Positions 55,139 through 64,000 of a stretch of DNA of 64,000 bases are shown one piece after another (within the stretch, counting starts at the first letter, position 1; the number at the start of each line of letters is the position of its first letter). The stretch is from Polytrichum commune. Taxonomy: Eukaryota; Streptophyta; Polytrichopsida; Polytrichales; Polytrichaceae. The DNA is taken from the NCBI GenBank assembly GCA_950295325.1, contig OX485805.1:15115501-15179500 (forward strand). The letters run 5' to 3'. The notes beneath the pieces are model-generated. The model saw nothing but the letters and a program-made list of their open reading frames with translations. It had not been told where the DNA came from and did no database searches. A program made the translations under genes and the position numbers.

Positions 55139-58100
55139 TGACAAACTACCCAATTTGAGGGCTCACAAAGAAAGCCAGAATATATGTTGCCTATTTTATG
55201 TGTTTTACACTTAAGTTATCGAGAATCCAAGCTGGGAGAGAACTCCTCCACACATGCCAAGTGTTCACCAAAATTGTGGTGAACAAGAGCTTGCAAGGCA
55301 CCTGTGACCTGCCAACTTCCCAGAAACATGGACAGAGATTCACACACTTCGACCACTTGAATTGAACCATTTGTGAAGATGAAGAAGGAAATTTTCCAAG
55401 GCTTCAATCTTGACACTGAGTGACATGGGTTACAAGAGGCCAGGCCAGGAGCACTTGGCAATTAAGCCAAGTCACAGCAGCATTATTGCAAATCCTTAGT
55501 CAAAGAAGCATAATGTGTAGGACCACTACAACCATGATTACTTTGTCTATGATAATTGTGTGGTGGACTAACTCAGATATTAATACTCCTTAGGATGACC
55601 ACTCTTTACTCAAATTTAACCTCACTACTACTTGATCAAATACAAATAAGCCACAACTCTTCCAAGTTTCTGATTCAAAACAAGAATAATTACCCGAGTA
55701 GAACTTAAAAGGTGTTATCAAAATAGGCAAACCAAGTTACTAACAGCACCAGCAGAGTCATAAGTACAATAACCAATATGAGGAGCTCAACTATTGGTTA
55801 TAGCCCGTTGCCTTCTTGAGCTGCGGGAACGGCAAGTGGGCATGGCTATGATTTGGGTGACACATGTCAGCTATCATACATAACCATATATGGAGAAATT
55901 GAGCTAAGCAAGATATCAAGATTTCATGTCATTTTTTAGGTGTTTATTACACCAATCATGGAGAGAGGGTAACGGGCTATAACCAATGTTGGAACGGTAT
56001 ATAGGTGAATGCATGGGTATCAATAATCAACATCAGTAATCGTATCATAGATCCCACCCATAGGTATCAAATCTATAATACTGGTCAAATATTGATATTT
56101 GTGGTATGTCAAGGTGAGAGAATCTTGTATACCCAAGTTATTGTTTGGGTCAATACCATTCTAAACCATATTGATACTTGGCAATTTCAACTTTACCTAT
56201 GTATGAAGGTTCTTGCATGGTATATAGACCCAAATGGTATCACAAACACAAATACCATCAAATACCCATACCCTACTGGTATCAAAACATGTGAAATCGT
56301 CATTACAGATAACCGAATGCTATAAAGAAAAAGACGATACCAGTCCAACACTGGTTATAAACATCCCTTTCATAGCCACAAGAAAGATGCCGCATCAAAG
56401 AGACTCCTCCTCGCACCAGTTATGAGACATAATGAAGAGCTTGCAGCACATTGCAAAACCAGTGGGTCAAGCATACTTCATAATTGAATGTGTAGTGGAG
56501 GCAGATGTATTTTGTACCTGAGTACTGGGCCAGCTGCTCCGATGGTCGCTAATGGCAATTTCACCAGCACCAACAACTTCATCAATTAATTGCATATCTC
56601 GGACCAGAGATCCAGTGAGCGTGGGCGAAGGGACTCGGTAGCATCCACTCCACATGTAAGCAGTGATGCCTTGTTCACGCAGTGCCCCAACTTTTGTATG
56701 CAAATTCTCCAGGCTGCACCAAAAAGGATATTGACTTAGGTTATGCAATTTCCAGACAGACAGAGGCAAATTATAGATGAGGAGCCAGAGGAATACGAAA
56801 TCGTTAGCTCGAATTCATCATGTCCACACTCTGACCAACAGTTTCCATGAGATGATGCTTTACCTTATGGTGGCCTTACAGCTGGGGCGGTGTGTTCACT
56901 TCCCGAACAAGGGCGTTAGCTCAGAATTGCCTGGCTCTGCAACAAATTTAGTGGCCCAAGTTTGATCATGATTCTTCCAGTAATTTCTCACCTCATGTGT
57001 TTAAATTTTTACCATATAGGGATTTCCCTAGGCTGATGGATTCCTGGTTGCTGGTTGTCTTGAGAAATGATCCATGATTAGTCCCCAGTGAAGGCCACAT
57101 TCATGCTATCATGACCCATCCATTTTCTACAGATAGGGAGGTAGGTGGATGTTAACCTTTAGATTTCATTTGACTTTATATTTCAACACACTTCTGAGTT
57201 TCATTATTCAAGAAATCAACATAGATGTATTAGACCACACACATATCAGCCTTTCCTGAACAAGTTCCATTAAATTCGTGTAACTTAGCCCAACTTTTCC
57301 TGTGAAATTTTCACAAGCAAGAGACCTGTTACTCCAATGTTTCATGCAACGCCATTTACACTGATCAAAGTGTTCCATGTAAGTCCTCGTACAGGTAGAG
57401 CACTGATAAGTAGTGCCCAGTGACTTTTTCTCAGAAAATACAGGCAACTGGAAGCCTCAACACAATCACACCAAAATACCAGAACTTCACAAATAATTTT
57501 TACCGACTACACTATCTCATGAATTGAAAACGCATGGAGAACGACATCTTAAAGCATGACTCATTCATCACCTCATCCATTTTGTACAGATAGAGGTAGG
57601 TGGATAATAATCTTGAGATTCAAGTCAACACACTTATGACATTCTTCACACTCAAATCGACATAGATGCGCCAAACCACACACATGTCAGCTCATCCCGA
57701 ACAAACATGAATTTCGTATGATCCAACTTCTCATCTGTGAAGTTCTCACAATAAAGAGATTTGTTACTCCAACTTTCATGCAACGCAATCTAAACCGATA
57801 AGTACAGCGCACCAATGACTATTCTCAGAAAATACAGGCCACTGGAAACCTCAACACATTGAGGCAACAAAACCCAAAACTTCATAATAACTCTTACTCA
57901 CTACTCAGCCAGAGAACGACATTCTCCAGTAGGGATTAATTCACATGAAGAACCACACAGCGCTCAATCTCGGGTCAACATCACAAAAAACTCCAAAGAA
58001 AAGGTAAAATCTTCCCAACGCCATCCAAATCGACAAGCACAGTGCACCGTTTAATAATCCCCATTGTTTACTTTCCTCAGAAAATACAAACAACTGCAAA

Positions 58101-59072
58101 CCTCAACACATTCGCGCAACAACACCCAAAACTTCACAAAGCTTCTTACTGACTGCTACACAATTCATTCAAATAACATCAGACAAAGAACCACATTCTA
58201 AAGTAGGCATTGATTCACACGAAGGATCCATAGCGCTCAATTTCGGGTAAACATCACCAAAAACTCCAAGAAAAAAAGCAACCCCTTCGTAAAGGCATCC
58301 AAATAGATATGTATAGCGCACCAATAAGTAATGCCTGGTGACTGTACTCAAAAAATACACACAACTAGAAACCTCAACACATTCACGCAACTATACCCTT
58401 AACACTCAAACCTTCACAAAAATTCTCACTGACTACTACACAACTCACTCCAATAAAATTACACAGAGAACGACATTCTAAAGTAGGAGTTGATTCACAC
58501 AAAGATTCCACAGCATCCGAAGAAACATCGCTAAACAATTCAAGAAAAATAAAGAAACCGCTTCACATCTCCCAATTGCGTATTCTATACACAAACAATG
58601 CTTCTTCGAAACCAAAATTCCCTTACCTCCTGGAGACACAATCCGTGCCCAAAACTCCCACCAAGGTTGTAATCCCAGCATCAAGAAGTTCGCCCAGCGT
58701 ACCCTCGGGGGTTCGGCTGGCAGGGCCCATCTCCCCACCCCCACCGGTCACATGTACATGGATGTCGACCAACCCGGGAACCACATACCCACCCGCGGCA
58801 TCCACAACTCTCACTCCCAACCCAGTGAGATTTTCGATGGGAAATTCGTCACGCATGATGGAAATTATGGCACCCCCTCCGACCAGGATGGACGACTTGC
58901 CTCTCGCAGCAGGAGCGTACAAGTTGCCATTCTTTATAAGCAGCAAGGGAGCGTGTGCGCTGCCAAGGAGCGGTGAGGAAGGAGGCGTGCATAGTGGTCG
59001 AAGGGCGGGCGGGGAGACGACGAGGCAGGGGAGCAGGAGGAGCAAAGCGAGGGACAGCAAGGGCATCGCCAT
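53023..59072 (-). CDS. iadA: Isoaspartyl dipeptidase (IadA type, peptidase M38), secretory; 5 exons, 438 aa
   Basis: Exons in coding order: 59072-58627, 56713-56518, 55097-54900, 54104-53780, 53174-53023; GT-AG introns, 1317 bases in all. IadA enzymes hydrolyse beta-aspartyl dipeptides left by spontaneous Asn/Asp isomerisation. Diagnostic motifs: metal-binding HVH in 'VDIHVHVTGGGGE', 'GITTLVGVLGTD', substrate Tyr in 'YRVPSPTLTG', 'IAISDHRSS', 'HFHTGSGD', 'LPTHVSGRG', and catalytic Asp in 'SLSSDAFGS'. The bridging position three residues before ISDHR is Glu instead of the carboxylated Lys of the E. coli enzyme. The first about 27 residues ('PLLSLALLLLLPCLVV') form a clear signal peptide, so the enzyme should enter the secretory route, unlike the bacterial cytosolic form. 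The start is the first ATG; an upstream in-frame GTG was not used. Length is about 48 aa over E. coli IadA because of the leader. The C-terminus is Cys-rich ('CECIGNCC'). Confidence 0.92.
53435..53665. mobile_element. Foldback MITE in IadA intron 4 (family TTTTGCATA)
   Basis: TTTTGCATACA on the left and its inverse TGTATGCAAAA on the right. The interior 'ttggcatgccaagaggtgct' and arm 'cagttcattgaaag' match the G6PD intron copy at 31734-31980. Non-coding. Confidence 0.6.
55108..55136 (-). repeat. (TG)n tract next to IadA exon 3 acceptor
   Basis: On the gene's strand about fourteen TG units end 10 bases before the acceptor (GATATTTGCAG|GAG), taking the place of a normal pyrimidine or U-rich tract. 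Confidence 0.9.
55793..55987. mobile_element. 195-bp TIR element in IadA intron 2
   Basis: ATTGGTTATAGCCCGTTGCC (55793-55812) and GGTAACGGGCTATAACCAAT (55968-55987) are inverted copies matching at 19 of 20. Non-coding interior; no clear target duplication. Superfamily not assigned. Confidence 0.75.
57120..58550. repeat. Degenerate tandem repeats in IadA intron 1
   Basis: 'cattttctacagatagggag' at about 57121 recurs at about 57579. A 'ctcagaaaatacaggcaact' plus 'cctcaacaca' block appears near 57431, 57831, 58077 and 58347. A 'gagaacgacattctaaagta' block recurs from 57538 to 58488. Period varies between about 250 and 460 bp. The array fills most of the 1.9-kb first intron. Confidence 0.7.
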
Positions 59073-59139
59073 AGCCACGGGTTTTGAAGCAATGACAGAG
59101 TGTTCGGAGCCTCGCAGCACGCTGGTCTCAAGACGATGA

Positions 59140-59460
59140 AGAATTAAAGAAGCGAAGAGAAGTGTGAGGGGAAGCTCAAGTTTGCCACATCGGCTACTTA
59201 TGTGGCACTAGTTGGGGGCTTATTAGGCTTATAGTAGCACCCTACACCTTGCCTTAGCTTCTTACATTGGAATTGCTGAAAGGCTTGACATGTCTTATAC
59301 ACAAGCCACGTTAGGACCACACTACGGTTGAGAGCCCTCGTACTATAGTTCACATATTATCTTCACACTATTCACAAATCTTAGTACATCGTGCTATTCA
59401 CATATCTAACCAAGCTATTCACATATCTTTATATTTGGCATATCTTTACACTATTAGTGT
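59140..59460 (-). promoter_or_regulatory. IadA upstream region
   Basis: Contains three or four 'ctattcacatatct' strings between 59345 and 59440. No TATA box was assigned. Promoter role inferred from position only. Confidence 0.3.
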
Positions 59461-61748
59461 AGGTCCACTAGTAGGAATGGGGTTTCTTTTCGCCGCGGTG
59501 TCATTACTAAGTAGTGCGTGAAACTTGTCTTTTCAAAAATCGGCCGCGCCTTGTAGGCCCAAGGTCCAACAAGCAAGTTTGATGTAGTCCCTCGTCTCAT
59601 ATTCGGTTTTGAATTTGAGAGAATATGGGGGATATTTGTTGTTGATGTCTAGATAATATCACGTAGATTCCCGGGCTCATGAATAGTTTGGGTGTGTTGA
59701 TTCATTGTTATGATTTGATACATTGTCATCTAGGAACCGTCCAAAAGAGTCACCTTTTCTATCAAAACGATCAATATGAAAAAACATGTAATAGACAATG
59801 TGATCATTGCGTTGTGTCCGAGGTGACACACGTCAAAATGGGTGGGAGTGAGTTATTCTAGGACCCTCTTTTCCTAACTATAGTGTCATATTTCTATATA
59901 TAGACTAGTAAACAATGTTTGCCAATTTATTGATGATACACACGACCACTTCCGCGTCAAAATTTGGGTCCAAGCAAGGTAAAGTGGACCCTTCTCAATC
60001 CTTGTCATGCTTGAATGGAAAATGAGCAAGAAGTGCATGGAGAATAACATGTAAGATTGTCAAATTCTTCCACATCAATAGGTAGACGATGATACATTGA
60101 TAATGACCAATTAAAAGTTGGAAAACATATTAAAGTTTTGAATGAATAAAGTGCAAACACAAAAAGTGACATTGACATTTTGGAAAGTAGATATATAGTG
60201 ACTTGAAAGTGTATCAAAAACAAAATTCTTGTGAATTTCATTACAACGGATCCCTCAATATAATCACAAACTTTACTACATTACTAACTTTTGATGTTTT
60301 AAACATTGTTACGTAATGAAAAGTACATCCAAATGAAACTTTCGTAGTTGCAGTTCACATGTACTTTCCATATATCATATGTATTGTTTTTCCTCTTCAA
60401 AAATTGGAATCATGTTCATAAGAATGTAATATTGGGTGTCCTTAAATTTATGTAAAGTAACGGTTAGATTTGCATCCCTTTCAAGATTTTGAGTAAATAA
60501 GTTTCATAAATGAAGTGGAAAAGCCACGCCTTTTTTTTTATCCAATTTACCTTGCTTGGACCCAAATGCTTAATGTGAAACCATTTTCCGAAGGCCATGG
60601 ATACATGTCACCCATGTGCAACATTGAGGGTGAGAATGTTACCATGAACTTCTCATGGCTCATAAATATCTCCTTGGAGTGGAAGTTGACCTTGGAATTA
60701 GCATCAAAGACCCCACATTAACCTAGTGAGACATGAGTCAACCATAATTTTATCAAGGGCAAGATCTTACTCTCCACCTAGCATGATTGTCATGATCTTA
60801 AACCATTTATGTAGCCCTAATAATCATATATGATTTCATTGACAAGGCTATTCGTTCTACACACATACCACGTACATAACATAAACTAAGACAATCCACA
60901 TGTTTATGATAGTTCTAGTCATCTACAATACACAAAATTTCCACATTGCACTAAACATCCATCAACCATATATGTGTTGTCACATGCATTTGATATATAT
61001 GAACAAAACCGCTTGATTAGATTTGGATCAATAGTGTCACTTATTAATAGGCCTCAATGTATAGTACATGACACTATTATACAAACTAAACATGCACACT
61101 ATAATTAGTGTGGTTACATTCGAATTGGAATACTCCAATATTATACATACCATAAATAAGTGGTTTGTATCAACAATGCATTACAAGCCACATAATAAAG
61201 TCTAGGGCCTCATTAGAGTTGAGTCACGGTCTCAATGGACTGCTCCGAGATACAATAATGTTAATTGGTGGTTTAGATTTCATGTCATACTAGCCACAAA
61301 AGCTTGCACCTCTTATTAGTGCCAGGGTTGAAGGAGCCATTAGGATCATGGGTTAGTGGTCTATACTTCATGCATCACTCGAATACTGGGATATATATAT
61401 GTGCATAAATACAAAATTAACTAATAGTGATTCGTATTTCCAGAATTCGGGTCAAATTTCAATCCTAAAGGCATAGTGCGATTCAACTTTCACACAGTTC
61501 CCCAAATCCCGACTTCCTAACAGCAAGTCTCAACCTCTAACCGCCTCACACATATTCGTGTAGATTAATAAGTTTGCACCAATAGTTTCACCTCCAAGAT
61601 CTTGGGATTTCTAGTGCCACGATCATTGGAACTTGGAACTTGAAAAGAAAAGAAAAAAGAAAAAATAACGCCAGTATTTAATACCGGCGTGAATGTGAGC
61701 CCGTTGGCCATACACCATCCGTGATGCAGTGTATGGTTTTATGCCTCC
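59461..61748. other. AT-rich intergenic DNA, no gene seen
   Basis: Short open frames only. No recognisable element ends. Confidence 0.5.
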
Positions 61749-62045
61749 TGTTGGAACTTGAATCCAATGTATGGGGAGACTTTTGGGCATCATTGATATG
61801 AATCCAGTGTCTGGGAAGACTTTTGGGCATCATCGATCTGAATCCCAGTGTTTCCAAGTCCAACCGGTTACATGTTGTGATCGTTCGGTTTTTCTTCATT
61901 AAATTGAGGTATATCTCACAAATTCTTGTAAAAGGATTGGCTATTTCCTTAAAGTTTTGAACTTCAACCGGTTATATCTCAAACTCCGCTGGTTCATCTA
62001 TAAATAGTGGTCGGTTCTCGTTGTTCATTGCTTGGATCTTTGGGC
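61749..62045 (+). repeat. AACCGGTT-family LTR-like repeat, copy R4
   Basis: Begins TGTTGGAACTTG, contains a local duplication of 'gacttttgggcatcat', then 'ccaagtccaaccggtta', 'aacttcaaccggttatatc', and a TATA-like 'ctataaatag' followed by 'gtcggttctcgttgttcattgc'. The order of a TG start, AACCGGTT motifs and a late TATA box is what a solo LTR would show. No primer-binding site or internal retroelement domain was recognised beside it. Confidence 0.5.
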
Positions 62046-64000
62046 TCAACAATGGGTGACCCAAAACCGAGTAAGATTTACACTATACATCATATTATGA
62101 TTAATTGTGGTCCACACTATTTATCATTGACTTACATAAATAATCCTACAATCACCATGTGGCAACCAAAGAAGGTGGCATGAGATATTTGTTGCTACAT
62201 CGGATTGGTTTCCTCATGTCACCTACAGAGGGGATAATAATGAAAACATGCTCCCTATAGGTCATCCTAATTTAAGATCATTGGACAAATTCTAAGTTGT
62301 TGGCCCTAATTTAGGGGTTGCATTTACAAAAAAATGACAATCCCAAGTTGTCAAATAGTAATCAATGTTTCACGTTACTCTCCTCCGGTTTTCCCTCCCC
62401 CTCTATAGGTATATTACTACATAATACTACATAATGTAAGTCATGGATAAATGTAATTCAATGGGTAAATGCTACATAATGTAAGTCATGGGGGCCATCC
62501 TAATCAACGTGGCACGTGAACTTTAATTCCACACTACATTAGATTTGTAGTGTGCCACACTAAAAATTGTATTTAGTGTCACCCACTCTAGTTGTTTTTC
62601 TCAACACTAACTGTAAACTGCCCATGCAGTGTTACCAACAATAAATGTAAATCCAACATTACTTATTATTCCTTGTAAAAAATAAAAAGTAAAAATAGTT
62701 AACAAAGTGTTTTTTAATCCAAATTTCAGTCACCCATGACAATATTCCACTACATAAAAAGTTGGGATGCATAATATATCAAATTTTATTTCAATAAATG
62801 ATGTGAATTTCATGCATTATGCCATCAAAGAATGGTCAAGCAAGAGTAGGCACACAACCACACGTCAACAACCCCAGATATCATCATATACTTATTAGCA
62901 AGTTCGTCAATCTATTGTTAGCAGTTTAAGGGACTGGATGATCCTTAATTAATTGTGGTTTTTTGGCAAATTCCAATTGTATACATGTTTGAAGTTTAGA
63001 TATGACTACTCACAGTCAAAATTTTGAACATTGAAGTTCTGTATATAGGAGATAGAAATATCACATGGGATTTTTTTAAATTTACGCCATTATATGATCA
63101 TTCAACAATTTCTCATAATGTGTTATATTTTTTAGGCTCATCATAATTGTTTCAATGACTATAGATTACGTCATTGATAAAACCAAAAGTTTGCTTGAAC
63201 AAGTTTTGAATGGTCTACTTCCGGGCTAATTGCAAGTTGTGTATAGAAAGAGTGTTGTCAACAAACTTTGTTTATAGTAAATTGGTTCATAGTGAACATC
63301 GAAGGTCATAAATTGATGTCAAATTTTTTCGAATAGTGTCATGTATAACATTAAATATCATGATAAAATGATAAAATTGATATGAAGGTTTTTTTAGGTC
63401 ATATCACATATAATATTAAATCAAAATGATAAGATTGATATTATATATTTTCAAATAATATTTGTATAAAAAAAATATTAAATAATTAAAAAAGTGGCCA
63501 TATAATATCATTTCAATCATACAAAATTTATTTGTATGTTTTTGTTTCATTCTAATATTTTTCTTTAGAGTGTTTAGATGGCTTCATCTACTGTTGCCAA
63601 CATAATGAAGAATTCTAACAACCTTCTACTTACAGTAAAAAATAAACATTGGACATTTTCAACAAAAATAAAATAAAAATCTTGTGCAGGGTCTATACTT
63701 CCACATCTAAAAGATACGTTTCAAAAAAACATTTTTGCAAGCACATGTTTTTACACAGCTTACATATACTTTGGAATACACATGCACGTGCTAAAAACAT
63801 TATTGGCAAATCACGCATTCAGAATTATCAAAAGTAAAACATTTTTGTCTTGAGCGATGAAATGACAAGAAAAAAAAAAGTTAATTAATAAGAAAAAAAA
63901 TGGTTGAAAAAAACAACTAAGATTTGGAAGACCTTGAACTCCTTCGATGTTGTTCATAAAAATAAAGATAAACTCATTTTATCATTTATATTGGATCCGG
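62046..64000. other. AT-rich intergenic DNA, no gene seen
   Basis: Low-complexity A/T-rich sequence to the window end; no supported feature. Confidence 0.55.

Noticed and set aside
58576-59139. 187-codon plus-strand frame opposite IadA exon 1
   Set aside because: Antisense shadow of the GC-rich coding exon; the minus-strand frame carries the metal-binding motif and splices correctly.
62040-62085. Primer-binding site after the LTR-like repeat R4
   Set aside because: The bases following the repeat do not resemble the usual initiator-Met tRNA complement and no gag/pol domain follows.
1-64000. CRISPR arrays, bacterial operons, phage or viral insertions, organelle DNA
   Set aside because: No regular repeat-spacer structure, no ribosome-binding-site-led gene strings, no viral polymerase or capsid motifs and no organelle gene fragments were recognised.

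Overview
The window looks like nuclear DNA of a land plant or close streptophyte relative. Evidence: long AT-rich intergenic DNA, intron-rich genes with GT-AG splice sites, a plant-type cytosolic glucose-6-phosphate dehydrogenase, a SEC23 of the divergent plant clade, an arabinogalactan-peptide-like gene, an EXORDIUM-like relic, and many short inverted-repeat DNA transposons. There is no bacterial operon structure, rRNA, recognisable tRNA or CRISPR. A gene for a bacterial-type isoaspartyl dipeptidase (IadA), which I do not associate with seed plants, tentatively suggests a non-seed plant such as a bryophyte, lycophyte or fern. The species cannot be fixed from sequence alone.

Layout. 1-6000: AT-rich DNA with a TIR element and a decayed tandem array (about 1900-5990) broken by a Tourist-like MITE. 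6601-14059 (+): complete 10-exon SEC23 (920 aa). 15300-18100: an orphan ORF, then a minus-strand GPI-anchored AG-peptide-like gene (17613-17837) with a broken copy of its 3' end beside it. 18400-29600: gene-poor, with an AACCGGTT-rich LTR-like repeat, a hAT-type MITE (23470-23903) and a degraded EXORDIUM-like pseudogene (about 25820-26330). 29628-36255 (-): complete 15-exon cytosolic G6PD (529 aa) with a probable 5'UTR intron holding a five-unit minisatellite. 37600-41500: foldback elements, more AACCGGTT repeats and two MITEs. 43113-47708: a nearly complete but dead hAT transposon (BED finger and C-terminal dimerisation region still readable) split by a Tourist-like MITE. 47740-50150: a LINE-like RNase H relic, a perfect hairpin and a poly-G-ended hAT MITE with a perfect 8-bp target duplication. 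53023-59072 (-): complete 5-exon isoaspartyl dipeptidase (438 aa) with a signal peptide. 59200-64000: gene-poor, one more LTR-like repeat.

The living genes do not form a pathway: COPII coat, oxidative pentose phosphate pathway, cell-surface proteoglycan, and turnover of isoaspartyl peptides. Exon boundaries were read by eye; for the three large genes every exon joins in frame and summed lengths are multiples of three. The most noteworthy observations are the secreted, intron-bearing IadA, the nested hAT/MITE structure, and several small transposon families whose ends and target duplications can be read directly.
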